Source of the DNA: Umezawaea sp042738955
Lineage (GTDB): Bacteria > Actinomycetota > Actinomycetes > Mycobacteriales > Pseudonocardiaceae
DNA length: 64,000 nucleotides
Direction: 5' to 3'
Assembly: GCF_042738955.1 (NCBI RefSeq)
Contig: NZ_JBHYHC010000028.1
Span: forward strand, 1-64,000
Below are positions 15,344-24,629 of the stretch, in pieces. Below the pieces are notes generated by a model. That model had not been told where the DNA came from. It saw only the letters and a program-made list of their open reading frames with translations, and searched no databases. Made by a program: the position numbers and the translations under genes. The number at the start of each line of letters is the position of its first letter. Positions within the stretch are counted from its first letter, which is position 1.

Positions 15344-17215
15344 ATGGGACTTGTCGCAGTCGAACAGGAATCGATCTCGCCGATAGCGGGCACGCCTGAT
15401 TGCGTGCCTTTGTCACTCGAACACCTTCGGCCGTACACCTCCGTCATGGTGCTCGAGTGCACCGGAGAAGATCCCGCCGTCGACTTCTCCAAACTCATGC
15501 ACTACCTCCGAAGCATCCACAACCGCCGGAGAGGAGCGCTGAGCGTGACACTGGTCGCCAGCGGAACTTCCCCCACGCCGCTACCCGAAGATCTCGCCGT
15601 GGACGACCTGGACGGTTTCATCCGACGAATCGCCACGTCTCCCAGCTGGATCCTGGACAGCAGCGGCATTCAAGATTCGAACTACTACCTCACCCTGGCA
15701 GTTCGGCGACGCAGGTTGATCGCCCTGCACACCGAGCCCTCTCTCCGGGACCACGTGAAGCGATGGATCACCAAACCTCCACGCCCACCCCTGCGCAAAC
15801 TCCCTCCGGCGGTTTTCGAGGCAGGACTGCTCCAAGGCGAAGCCAAGGGATTGCTCCTGCGGGGAACGCACAGCAGGCGCACCACTCGACCGGACAGCAA
15901 GAACCTCAGCGGTCTCCGCCTCCAGGACGCGCTCAACGCCCTGGAGGACTCGTCCTTCGCCTTGTCCTCCGGTCGAGCCGCGTTCCCGGAGGGCACCGCT
16001 TACCCGAGCCTGACCGGCACGGTCAGCACCACGCCTGGCAGTTCACAGGTCTGGCACAAACCGAACCGGGTGTTCACCGAGTTCATCGCCACCGTGTGCG
16101 ACGTGCTCGACCTCTTGGAGAGCCTCCTCTCGGAGGACGACCTCCCCGCGAGCGCGTTTCCCCAACTGGCCCGTCCTACGACGGACCTGGCCGAACTCCA
16201 AGGGCCCTACGAGGTGGTGCCCTTGGCCCCGGAGGACATCGTGGGAACGCCTGATTTCGACCCGGACAGGTACAACGCGGCAGTGCTGCTGGATCGCGCG
16301 ATGTTGACGGTCCACCCCGGAAGAACCCCGACGTGCTTCTCGTTGGACGTCGGGTTCAACGACTCGGCCAGCGGCACTTTGACATGCAAACTCGTCGCAC
16401 GGGACGACTCGTTGGCCTTGTCCTTCGGCTACGGGAAGAACATCACCGACCACCGGGCTGTCGAGCGCATCTTCCACGCTCTCAACGATCATCCCGATCT
16501 GCTCACGGTCTACTTCGAGTCCGGACACACGTATGTCGAGGGCCAGGTGTGGCAACGCGAAACGCGAGTGGCGCGATTCCCGAACTGGGAGTTCGAGGAC
16601 TTCTCCGTCTACGCGATCAAGACTGAAAAACCCGGAGGAAAGTCCGCCCAGGCGATCCACGACGCCATCGGGGTTTCCGGTGACGACTCCCTGTTCGCCT
16701 GGGTGGTCGCTCACTACTCGACGGGCTGGCTGACCTGTGACGACGGTCCCGGTGAGATCGCGGATTTCCTGCACCTGTCCGACGAGGGGGTGCTGACAGC
16801 CATCCACGTCAAGGCCGCGAAGTCCCTCTCTCCCCGCGGCATAGCCGCCACCGCCTACGAAGTGGTGTCGAGCCAGGCCACGAAGAACTTGGTGTTCGCC
16901 GATACCGCACGGTTGAAGGAGCGTCTCCTGAACGCTCCGGCGAAGTCACCTGCCACATGGGTGGACGGGACTCGATGCGCCGACCGTTCGGAGTTCATCG
17001 ACATGCTGGACGCGCGGAGAGCGCAGGACGAGTTCCGAGTGGTGATCGTGCAACCGCAGGTCGCCGAGAACCTGTACAGCAAGATATCCGACTCGAGCCG
17101 CAAGGTGGATCGGAACACGTTGCAGCTGTACCGGCTCGAAACGCTGCTCAACGGCGCTCGTGGCTCGATCGTGGCGATGGGCGGCGATCTGACGGTGATC
17201 GGACGTCGGGGCTAG
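15344..17215 (+). CDS. Orphan 623-aa protein with PD-(D/E)xK-like motifs, possible defence or DNA-processing protein
   Basis: I do not recognise a named family. The last third has a pattern seen in restriction-endonuclease-fold domains: CDDGPGEIADFL (465-476, candidate acidic residues Asp466/467, Glu471, Asp474) followed by a strand with IHVKAAK (Lys490), then a helical segment and a C-terminal strand. The rest shows no transmembrane or helicase motifs. It is monocistronic, with an AT-richer upstream region and looser codon use than its neighbours, suggesting acquisition. The ATG at 15344 is preferred because a CGGGG stretch precedes it; a GTG nine bases upstream is possible. Its stop shares CTAG with holB. 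Confidence 0.75.
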   Translation: MGLVAVEQESISPIAGTPDCVPLSLEHLRPYTSVMVLECTGEDPAVDFSKLMHYLRSIHNRRRGALSVTLVASGTSPTPLPEDLAVDDLDGFIRRIATSPSWILDSSGIQDSNYYLTLAVRRRRLIALHTEPSLRDHVKRWITKPPRPPLRKLPPAVFEAGLLQGEAKGLLLRGTHSRRTTRPDSKNLSGLRLQDALNALEDSSFALSSGRAAFPEGTAYPSLTGTVSTTPGSSQVWHKPNRVFTEFIATVCDVLDLLESLLSEDDLPASAFPQLARPTTDLAELQGPYEVVPLAPEDIVGTPDFDPDRYNAAVLLDRAMLTVHPGRTPTCFSLDVGFNDSASGTLTCKLVARDDSLALSFGYGKNITDHRAVERIFHALNDHPDLLTVYFESGHTYVEGQVWQRETRVARFPNWEFEDFSVYAIKTEKPGGKSAQAIHDAIGVSGDDSLFAWVVAHYSTGWLTCDDGPGEIADFLHLSDEGVLTAIHVKAAKSLSPRGIAATAYEVVSSQATKNLVFADTARLKERLLNAPAKSPATWVDGTRCADRSEFIDMLDARRAQDEFRVVIVQPQVAENLYSKISDSSRKVDRNTLQLYRLETLLNGARGSIVAMGGDLTVIGRRG

Positions 17216-18414
17216 CCCCGGTGCAGGGCAGTGACCATGGCGTCGATGGCGATGCGCGGCTTCACGTTCATCTCCAGCGCCTCCCGGCAGGCCAGCACGG
17301 CCTCCAGGCGGCGCAGGGTCGACTCCGGGGTCCAGTTCTCGGCCGCGGTGCGGGCGTCGTTGGCGCGGTCGGGGTGGTTGAGCCTGGCCTGGGAGCCGGT
17401 GGCGGTGACCAGGACGTCGCGGTAGAAGCCCGCCAAGTCCACCAGGGCCGTGTCGTAGGAGTCGCGCTGGGTCCTGGTGGCGCGGGACTTCTGGCGCTTC
17501 TCCAGGTCCTTCATCGCGCCCTTGGCGCCGCGGGTGGCGGCCGCCGTGCCCTTGCCGGTGCCGCCCGCGCCCATCGCGGTCTCCAACGCCGACCGCTCGT
17601 CCTCGTTGCGCTCCTCGTTGGCCGTCGTGGCGTCGCCCTCGGCGGCGGCCACGAGCTGGTCGGCGCAGGTGTAGACGTCCTGGGCGCGGCGCACGGCCAG
17701 CGGGATGCGCAGCACCGACTCGCGGCGGGTGCGGACCTGCTCGTCGGTCGCCAGCCTGCGGGCGCGGCCGACGTGGCCCGCGCACACCGACGCCGCCCAG
17801 CGGGCCATGTCGGCGGGCACGCCGTCGCGGTGCCGCAGCACGTCCGCGATGGCGTCCGGGCGCGGCGAGCCGAGCGGCACGATGCGGCAGCGGGAGCGGA
17901 TGGTGACCGAGACGTCCTCGGGGTGGTCCGACGGGGCGCAGAGCAGGAACACCGTGCGGTCCGGGGGTTCCTCCACGGCCTTGAGCAGCGCGTTCGCCGC
18001 GCCCTCGGTGAGGCGGTCGGCGTCCTCGATGATGACGACCTGCCAGCGGCCGCCCGTGGGGCGGCGGGCGGCGGCCTGCACCAGCGCGCGCATCTCGGCC
18101 ACGGAGATCGACAGGCCCTCGGGGGCCACGAAGCGGACGTCGGCGTGGGTCTCGGCGACCGTGGTGTGGCAGCCGGGGCAGTCGCCGCAGCCGGGGCGGT
18201 CGTCGACCGTCGTGCACTCCAGCGCCGCGGCGAACGCCTTGGCCGTGTCCGACCGGCCGGAGCCGGGCGGGCCGGTGAACAGCCAGGCGTGGGTCATCGC
18301 GCCCGGCGCGGGCGTGCCCCCCGCCACGATCAGCGCGGCCGCCTCGGCCGCCGCGCTCAACACCTCCACCGCGGCGGGCTGGCCGACGACGTCGGCCCAC
18401 ACGCTCGAGTTCAC
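17212..18414 (-). CDS. holB: DNA polymerase III subunit delta'
   Basis: Delta' is part of the clamp loader that opens the DnaN ring. The 400-aa product has an AAA+ core: a Walker-A-like loop with Arg in place of Lys (GPPGSGRSD), the four-cysteine zinc module (C..RPGCGDCPGC), a Walker-B-like IIEDADRLTEGAANALLKAVEEPP and the SRC motif (IRSRCRI). Loss of the Walker-A lysine is in keeping with delta' not hydrolysing ATP. An Ala/Lys-rich insertion lies around residues 265-310. The GTG start overlaps the end of the MFS-tmk gene (GTGA). The order is that of the mycobacterial topA region. Confidence 0.93.
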   Translation of the reverse strand: MNSSVWADVVGQPAAVEVLSAAAEAAALIVAGGTPAPGAMTHAWLFTGPPGSGRSDTAKAFAAALECTTVDDRPGCGDCPGCHTTVAETHADVRFVAPEGLSISVAEMRALVQAAARRPTGGRWQVVIIEDADRLTEGAANALLKAVEEPPDRTVFLLCAPSDHPEDVSVTIRSRCRIVPLGSPRPDAIADVLRHRDGVPADMARWAASVCAGHVGRARRLATDEQVRTRRESVLRIPLAVRRAQDVYTCADQLVAAAEGDATTANEERNEDERSALETAMGAGGTGKGTAAATRGAKGAMKDLEKRQKSRATRTQRDSYDTALVDLAGFYRDVLVTATGSQARLNHPDRANDARTAAENWTPESTLRRLEAVLACREALEMNVKPRIAIDAMVTALHRG

Positions 18415-20531
18415 GTCGTCTCCACAACGGGCTGGGTCTCGGGGACGGGGACGCGACGGCGTTCCGCGAAGAGCGGGAGCACCGCGGCGCGCACGCGCTC
18501 GGACACCTCGGCCTCGGTGCCGTCCGCGTCGACCACCACGTAGCGGTCCGGGTCGGCCGAGGCCATCTCGGTGAGCAGGCGCTGCACGCGCCAATGGTGC
18601 TCGATGTTGTCGATGGCCCGCGTCCGGGGCTTGCCGAACACGGTCTCGTTCAGCGCGTCGACCGGCATCGTCACCGGTGAGCGGTCCAGCAGGATCGTCA
18701 CGTCCGGGCGCAGCCTGCCGGTGGCCCAGTCGACCAGGCCCTCCACCTCGGCGGGCTGGACGCTGCCCACGGCGCTGAAGTGGGCCAGCGGGCTGTCCAC
18801 GTACCGCTCCATCACGACCAGCGCGCCGTTGTCCAGCGCGGGCCGGACCTCGCGCTCGACCACGTCCGCGCGGACGGCGGCGGCGACCAGGGCGTGGGCG
18901 CGGACGCCCGCCAGGTCGACGCTGGACAGCATGCTGCGCAGCCTGCGCTCGTCGAGTTCCGGGTCGCTGGCCAGCAGGACGTCGTGGCCGGCGGCGCGCA
19001 ACGCCTCGGCGAGCATCCGGGCCTGGACGCCGGTGTCGCGGCGGGTGTCGCCCTCGACGGTGATGAGCAGGCCCGTCGACGACTTCGACTTGCCGCGGAT
19101 GGCCGCGAACAGCTCCGAGAGGATCGGCTCGATCCGCCGGTTGTCCATCTGCCGGTAGGCGATCAGGCCCACCACGGCCGCCAGGACACCCGCGCCGAAC
19201 ATGACGGGCCGGGTGCCGTCGACGTTCATCGGGTGGTTGAACAGGGTGATCGTGCGGGGCTTCAGCACGGTGACCAGCAGCGGCGTCACGACGGTCGACA
19301 GGCCCAGGATGATCTTCATCAGGGACTGGACCAGCGCGACCATCCGGCCGCGCATCTCGTCCTCGACCTGCGAGCCGATGATCGTGAGACCGGTCAGGAA
19401 CGCGATGCCCGCGCACGCGCCGACCATCGCCACGGCGAGCAGCGCGATCCACAGGTGCGGGGCCAGCGCGACGATCACCAGGCTCAGGCCCGCGCAGACG
19501 ATCGTGAGGCCGAACAGCCGGTTGTACGTCAGGCGGCGGGCGAACCGCGGCGCGAGGGCCATGCCGCTGGCCAGGCCGATGAACACGGCGATGAACAGCA
19601 GGGCGAACGCGCTGTCGCCGCCCAGCAGGCTCAGCGCGTACAGCTTGGCGCAGCCGATCACGGCACCGGCCGCGGCGAACGCGCCGATCATGCCGATGAC
19701 CAGGCCGCGCACCAGCGGGGTCCGCCACGCGTAGCGCAGGCCGTCCCGCATCATCGCGAGGAAGCCGAGCTTGTCCTCGGCCTCCTCCTGCTTCTTCTTC
19801 GCCGACGTGGCCCGGCCGGACAGCTCCGGGATGCGGGTCGCGACCAGCACCGCGGACGTGATGTAGAGCAGGCCGTTGACGACCACCGCGATGATGGCCA
19901 CCCGGAACACGACGTTGTCGCTGGTCAGGTGCAGGTAGCCGGGGATGCCGGAGATCAGCGCGTACAGGCCGAACCCGCTGATCGTGGAGATGCCGTAGGT
20001 CATCACCAGGCCGAGCTGGTTCGCCGACTCCACCTGGTCCGGCCTGCGCAGCAGGTTCGGGACCGCGGACTCCTTGGCCGGGATCCACAGCATCGCGCAG
20101 CAGCCGACGAGGAAGTTGGCGATGAACAGCCACCACGCCGCGCCGACGAACGCGATGGACAGGAACAGCCCGCCGCGGGCCAGGTCGCACGCGACCATGA
20201 CCTTGCGCCGGTCGAACCGGTCCGCCAGCACGCCGCCGAGCGGCGCGAACAGGATGCCCGGCAGCAGCTGCGTGAGGACGACCGCGCTGAGCGCGAAGCC
20301 CTCCCAGCCGTAGCCCTCGGCGAGCTTGGTCACCAGGCCCGTGAGGGCGAGCAGTGACAACCAGTCGCCGACGCTGCACAGGTACGTGACGCCCCACAGC
20401 CGCCGGAACGGCCGGATCGCCAGCACGCTGCGCAACCTGTGGGTCGCCGAAGCCGCGCCGGTCGCGCCCGGATCGAGCTGACCTGCGTTGTCGCTGTCCT
20501 GGATGTTGTCCACCCCCTGTAGGCCACCCAC
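18411..20531 (-). CDS. MFS transporter fused to a degenerate thymidylate-kinase-like domain
   Basis: This 706-aa protein has two parts. Residues 30-460 are a 12-helix MFS transporter with a motif-A loop (GGVLADRFDRRK). Residues 485-690 are homologous to dTMP kinase (Tmk), as in the known actinobacterial MFS-Tmk fusions. In this copy the kinase motifs are eroded: the P-loop position reads VEGDTRRDTGVQ (492-503) without GKS/T, the TREPG dTMP-binding motif is ASDPE, and the AADRA motif is AAVRA. Only the ERYVDS (575-580) and LLD elements remain. Kinase activity is therefore doubtful, and automated annotation as dTMP kinase could mislead. It is coupled to holB downstream; the GTG start has no clear ribosome site. 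Confidence 0.85.
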   Translation of the reverse strand: MGGLQGVDNIQDSDNAGQLDPGATGAASATHRLRSVLAIRPFRRLWGVTYLCSVGDWLSLLALTGLVTKLAEGYGWEGFALSAVVLTQLLPGILFAPLGGVLADRFDRRKVMVACDLARGGLFLSIAFVGAAWWLFIANFLVGCCAMLWIPAKESAVPNLLRRPDQVESANQLGLVMTYGISTISGFGLYALISGIPGYLHLTSDNVVFRVAIIAVVVNGLLYITSAVLVATRIPELSGRATSAKKKQEEAEDKLGFLAMMRDGLRYAWRTPLVRGLVIGMIGAFAAAGAVIGCAKLYALSLLGGDSAFALLFIAVFIGLASGMALAPRFARRLTYNRLFGLTIVCAGLSLVIVALAPHLWIALLAVAMVGACAGIAFLTGLTIIGSQVEDEMRGRMVALVQSLMKIILGLSTVVTPLLVTVLKPRTITLFNHPMNVDGTRPVMFGAGVLAAVVGLIAYRQMDNRRIEPILSELFAAIRGKSKSSTGLLITVEGDTRRDTGVQARMLAEALRAAGHDVLLASDPELDERRLRSMLSSVDLAGVRAHALVAAAVRADVVEREVRPALDNGALVVMERYVDSPLAHFSAVGSVQPAEVEGLVDWATGRLRPDVTILLDRSPVTMPVDALNETVFGKPRTRAIDNIEHHWRVQRLLTEMASADPDRYVVVDADGTEAEVSERVRAAVLPLFAERRRVPVPETQPVVETT

Positions 20532-20571
20532 CGATCAGCCTAACCGCGGCCGACCCGGTCGGTGCGCACAG

Positions 20572-21042
20572 TCAGCGGATTGAGTCCAAGACCGCCTCGA
20601 CCACCTGGCGGATGACGTTGAAGAACACCGATCCGAGGATCAGCAGCGCGAACAGGCAACCACCGAACGCGCCGCCCCGCGACTTGCGGGGCGCCTGCTG
20701 CGGCTGCTGCTGCGGACGCACCCCCTGCGGGTGCGCCAGCGGGGTCGGGGCCACCGGCGCCTGGTACTGCACGCGGTGGCTGCTGACCTGCATCTGCGGC
20801 GGCAACGGCTGCCGGGCGCGCACCGGGCGCACGCGCTGCTCGCGCAGCACCGCGTCCCGGATCGCCTGCCTCGCCAGCTCCGGGTCCGGCAGCACCGGCA
20901 CGTACACCGGCAGCAGCGGCCCGGCCTGCTTCGGCCGGTAGAGGGTCTCCCCCGTGACCAGGCCCGCCACGGCGTCCGGGTACAGGGGAGGTGGCGGCGG
21001 GGCCTGAGTCCCGTCGGGTCCGAACGCTCGTGGTCCAGGCAC
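20572..21042 (-). CDS. Pro/Gln-rich protein with C-terminal membrane helix
   Basis: The 156-aa protein starts at the GTG with an AGGGGG box five bases upstream; a GTG six bases earlier is less well placed. It is rich in Pro, Gln and Arg, with a short conserved-looking core (DPELARQAIRDAVLREQRVRPVRAR), then a tail-anchor-type helix (GGCLFALLILGSVFFNVI) near residues 127-145. No domain is recognised. It lies 17 bases after topA and 40 bases before the MFS-tmk gene, so it belongs to the replication operon. Confidence 0.72.
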   Translation of the reverse strand: MPGPRAFGPDGTQAPPPPPLYPDAVAGLVTGETLYRPKQAGPLLPVYVPVLPDPELARQAIRDAVLREQRVRPVRARQPLPPQMQVSSHRVQYQAPVAPTPLAHPQGVRPQQQPQQAPRKSRGGAFGGCLFALLILGSVFFNVIRQVVEAVLDSIR

Positions 21043-21059
21043 CGCCACCCCCTACGTCG

Positions 21060-23831
21060 TCAGCTCTTGGTCTTGGCGGGCGCCTTCTTGCGCGGCGCCG
21101 CCGGCTTCTTCGCCGCGGGCTTCTTCTTGGTGACCGGGCCCTTGGCGCGCTTCTCCGCCAGCAGCTCGGACGCGCGCTCGTCGGTGAGGCCCTCGACGGT
21201 GTCGCTCTTGCGCAGCGACCCGTTGGTCTCGCCGTCGGTCACGTACGGGCCGAAGCGGCCGTCCTTGACCACCATCGGCTTGCCGGACACCGGGTCGTTG
21301 CCCAGTTCCTTCAGCGGCGGGGCGCTGGTGGCCGACCGGCCGCGCTTCTTCGGCTCGGAGTAGATCTTCAGCGCCTCGTCCAGCGTGACCGTGAACAGCT
21401 GGTCCTCGCTGGTCAGCGAGCGCGAGTCCGTGCCCTTCTTCAGGTACGGCCCGTAGCGCCCGTTCTGCGCGGTGATCTCGGCCCCGGTCTCCGGGTCCTT
21501 GCCGACGACCCGCGGGAGCGACAGCAGCTTGAGCGCGTCGTCCAGGGTCACGGTGTCCAGCGCCATGTCCTTGAACAGCGACCCCGTGCGCGGCTTCGGC
21601 GCCTTCTTGGCCGCCTTCTCGTCCGCGGGCTCGGGCAGGACCTCGGTCACGTACGGACCGAAGCGGCCTTCCTTCGCCAGGATCTCGTTGCCGCTGACCG
21701 GGTCGACGCCGAGCGAACGGCCTTCCTGGGGGGTCGAGAACAGCTTCTCGGCCAGTTCCAGGGTCAGCTCGTCCGGCGGCATGTCGTCGGGCAGGTTGGC
21801 GCGCTGCGCGGTCGGCTCGCCGTTGTCGCCGATCACCTCGCGCTCCAGGTACGGCCCGTAGCGGCCGACCCGGACCACGACGGGCCGGTCCTCGTCGTCC
21901 TTGAACAGCGCGATCGAGTTCACCAGGCGGGCGTCGATCTCCTCGACGCTCGACCCGACGAGCTTCTTCAGGCCGCCGGAACGGCCGATGGAGCTCTCCG
22001 GGCCGACGCTGCCGCCGAAGTAGAAGCCGGACAGCCACGTCGTGCGCTGCTGGCGACCGGCGGCGATGCCGTCCAGCTCGTCCTCGAGCGCGGCGGTGAA
22101 GTCGTAGTCCACCAGGCGGCCGAAGTGCTGCTCCAGCAGCCCGACCACCGCGAAGGCGACCCACGAGGGCACCAGCGCGGAGCCCTTCTTCCACACGTAG
22201 CCGCGGTCCTGGACGGTGCTGATGATCGACGCGTACGTCGACGGGCGACCGATCCCCAGCTCTTCCATCGTCTTGATCAGGCTGGCCTCGGTGAAGCGCG
22301 AGGGCGGGCTGGTCGAGTGGCCGTCGGCGGTCAGGTCCGCGGCCGTGACGGCCTGGTCCTTGACCAGCTGCGGCAGCCGCGACTCGGCGTCGTCCGACTC
22401 GCCACCGGCCTCGGCGTCGACCGTCTCCACGTACGCCTTGAGGAACCCGGCGAACGTGATCGTGCGGCCCGACGCGGAGAACGTGCACTCCTCGCCGGTC
22501 GTCGCGTTGCCGACGATCCGCACCGACGTCGTGTTGCCGCGGGCGTCGTTCATCTGGGACGCGATCGTGCGCTGCCAGATCATCTCGTAGAGCTTGAACT
22601 CGTCCGCGTCCAGCTCGCGGGCGACCTCGCCGGGGGTCCGGAAGACCTCGCCGGCGGGGCGGATCGCCTCGTGCGCCTCCTGCGCGTTCTTGACCTTGCG
22701 GGTGTACTGCCTCGGCTGGGCCGCGACGTACTCCGCGCCGTAGAGCTGGGTCGCCTGCGTGCGGGCCGCCGTGATGGCGGTCTCCGACAGCGTCGTGCTG
22801 TCGGTTCGCATGTAGGTGATGTAGCCGTTCTCGTACAGCTTCTGCGCCGTGCGCATCGTCCGGTCCGCGGTGAAGCGGAGCTTGCGGCCCGCCTCCTGCT
22901 GGATCGTCGACGTCATGAACGGCGCGTACGGCTTCCGCGTGTACGGCTTCTCCTCGACGCTGGCCACGGTCAGCGGCACGTCGGCCAGGCCCGCGGCCAA
23001 CGCGCGGGCCTCGGCCTCGTTGAGCAGCCGCACCTCGGACCCGGCCTTGAGCTTGCCGTCCGACCCGAAGTCGCGGCCGAGCGCCAGCCGGGCGCCGTCG
23101 ACGGCGACCATGCGCGCGCCGAACGTGCGCGGCGTCGCCTCGGCGCCCGCGTCCATCGTGGCCGAGATGTCCCAGTACGAGGAGGAGACGAACTTCATCC
23201 GCTCCCGCTCGCGCTCCACCACGATCCGGGTCGCCACCGACTGCACGCGGCCCGCCGAGAGCTTCGGCATGACCTTCTTCCACAGCACGGGGCTGACCTC
23301 GTAGCCGTAGAGGCGGTCGAGGATGCGGCGGGTCTCCTGCGCGTCGACCAGGTCCTGGTCGAGGTCGCGCGGGTTGGCCGCCGCCGCGAGGATCGCGGGC
23401 TCGGTGATCTCGTGGAAGACCATCCGGCGGACCGGGATCTTCGGCTTGAGCGTGTCCAGCAGGTGCCACGCGATGGCTTCGCCCTCGCGGTCACCGTCTG
23501 TCGCGAGGTAGAGCTCGTCGACGCCCTTGAGCAGTTCCTTCAACTCCGCGACGGTCGACTTCTTGTCCGGCGTCACGACGTAGAGGGGCTCGAAGTCGTG
23601 GTCGACGTCCACCCCGAGGCGCGCCCACGGCTGACCCTTGTACTTCGCGGGCACGTCGGCGGCACCACGCGGGAGGTCGCGGATGTGCCCCTTGGACGAC
23701 TCCACGACGAAGTTGCTGCCGAGGTACGACGCGATCTTGCGCGCCTTGGCGGGCGACTCGACGATCACCAATCGGCGATTGCCGTCACCCGTAGCCCCGG
23801 AGCCGTTTTTCGTCCGTGTCGATCCAGCCAC
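21060..23831 (-). CDS. topA: DNA topoisomerase I
   Basis: TopA relaxes negative supercoils and is the essential type IA enzyme. The 923-aa protein has the Toprim domain from about residue 20 (LVIVESPAKARKI, acidic triad in ATDGDREGEAIAWH), the active-site tyrosine in YITYMRTDS, the four-domain clamp, and a C-terminal series of actinobacterial repeats (DPVSGNEILAKEGRFGPYV and three similar units). It ends in a Lys/Ala-rich tail (KKKPAAKKPAAPRKKAP). The GTG at 23831 is the first start that fits the family N-terminus. The length is normal for this phylum. Confidence 0.97.
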   Translation of the reverse strand: MAGSTRTKNGSGATGDGNRRLVIVESPAKARKIASYLGSNFVVESSKGHIRDLPRGAADVPAKYKGQPWARLGVDVDHDFEPLYVVTPDKKSTVAELKELLKGVDELYLATDGDREGEAIAWHLLDTLKPKIPVRRMVFHEITEPAILAAAANPRDLDQDLVDAQETRRILDRLYGYEVSPVLWKKVMPKLSAGRVQSVATRIVVERERERMKFVSSSYWDISATMDAGAEATPRTFGARMVAVDGARLALGRDFGSDGKLKAGSEVRLLNEAEARALAAGLADVPLTVASVEEKPYTRKPYAPFMTSTIQQEAGRKLRFTADRTMRTAQKLYENGYITYMRTDSTTLSETAITAARTQATQLYGAEYVAAQPRQYTRKVKNAQEAHEAIRPAGEVFRTPGEVARELDADEFKLYEMIWQRTIASQMNDARGNTTSVRIVGNATTGEECTFSASGRTITFAGFLKAYVETVDAEAGGESDDAESRLPQLVKDQAVTAADLTADGHSTSPPSRFTEASLIKTMEELGIGRPSTYASIISTVQDRGYVWKKGSALVPSWVAFAVVGLLEQHFGRLVDYDFTAALEDELDGIAAGRQQRTTWLSGFYFGGSVGPESSIGRSGGLKKLVGSSVEEIDARLVNSIALFKDDEDRPVVVRVGRYGPYLEREVIGDNGEPTAQRANLPDDMPPDELTLELAEKLFSTPQEGRSLGVDPVSGNEILAKEGRFGPYVTEVLPEPADEKAAKKAPKPRTGSLFKDMALDTVTLDDALKLLSLPRVVGKDPETGAEITAQNGRYGPYLKKGTDSRSLTSEDQLFTVTLDEALKIYSEPKKRGRSATSAPPLKELGNDPVSGKPMVVKDGRFGPYVTDGETNGSLRKSDTVEGLTDERASELLAEKRAKGPVTKKKPAAKKPAAPRKKAPAKTKS

Positions 23832-23935
23832 GCTGTCCCGCTCTCTTCCAAACCCTGTGCTTCGACCCGCCAGTGTGCACTGTCGACCAGCCCCGCTGAG
23901 CGGGCCTGGTGCGGACAGGGTGACACAACCGCCCT

Positions 23936-24562
23936 CTATCGCCCGTTGGGAGGACCCGGCGAACCGGTCGGCCAGTCCACTTCCGCCACCCCGTCCGGCG
24001 GCTCCCCGACCAGTTCCGCGAGCCTCGCGAGCCTGCGCCTGCCGATCACCCGGAGCACCGGTCCGCCGTCGGGCCCGGCCGCGAGCGTCGACGGCAATCC
24101 GGAGCTGATCAAGGCCGCACGCAGGGGTTCGTGCGTTTCCGGGGCCTCCGGGTCGAGCCCCAGCGCGTACGCCGAGTCGAGCCGTCCGCCCGACACCAGG
24201 GCCCAGAACCGGAGCACCGCCCCGTCCAGTTCGAACTCCGACGGCACCGCCTTGGCCGCGCCCCCGCGAAGCCAGTCGGCGGCCAAACGGGTGAGATCCG
24301 CGCGAAACGCCGTGCGGACCAGCGCGCCGCTCTCCTCCACGGGTGCGATCTCGGCCACCACGCCCCGCCGGGCGCACTCGCCGGCGAGCGCGGAGGCCCG
24401 CCCTCGGGTCGGGACGACGACCGACACGCGGGCCGCCGTGCCCCGCCCGAAGCCCATCGCCTGGCCGGGCCCGCACAGCAGGCCCGCCAGGTCCCCAACC
24501 CCCGGTTGGCGCGCCTCGGCGGAGTAGAAGGACAGTTGCCCCACACGCGGAGCGTAGAACAC
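23936..24562 (-). CDS. Conserved hypothetical upstream of topA (Rv3647c position)
   Basis: The product is 208 aa with a GTG start at 24562 that has only a weak AGG box. A segment DLAGLLCGPGQAM near the N-terminus, followed by strand-rich sequence (RVSVVVPTRG) and RTAFRADLTRLAADWLRGGAAK, slightly resembles a degenerate LAGLIDADG half-domain, but I would not call it an endonuclease. Position and size match the conserved gene that I recall next to topA in mycobacteria. It is transcribed toward topA with a 104-base gap, so a separate topA promoter is possible. Confidence 0.65.
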   Translation of the reverse strand: MFYAPRVGQLSFYSAEARQPGVGDLAGLLCGPGQAMGFGRGTAARVSVVVPTRGRASALAGECARRGVVAEIAPVEESGALVRTAFRADLTRLAADWLRGGAAKAVPSEFELDGAVLRFWALVSGGRLDSAYALGLDPEAPETHEPLRAALISSGLPSTLAAGPDGGPVLRVIGRRRLARLAELVGEPPDGVAEVDWPTGSPGPPNGR

Positions 24563-24588
24563 CTGTTCGACCTGTGTCAGCTGCCGAA

Positions 24589-24618
24589 CGCCGCGCGGGC
24601 GTTCACACCCGCGCGGCG
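24589..24618 (-). terminator. Possible terminator after the first lipoprotein
   Basis: There is an 11-bp GC-rich stem (24589-24599 with 24608-24618) and an 8-nt loop, just after the lipoprotein stop at 24630 on the minus strand. It lacks a U-run. Confidence 0.45.
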
Positions 24619-24629
24619 CCGGACGCGGA

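Noticed and set aside
20991..24527. A 1,178-codon plus-strand frame opposite topA
   Set aside because: The composition is typical of antisense frames and topA on the other strand is unambiguous.
23936..24562. LAGLIDADG homing endonuclease
   Set aside because: Only a DLAGLL segment matches; the acidic catalytic residues and the second motif are not seen.
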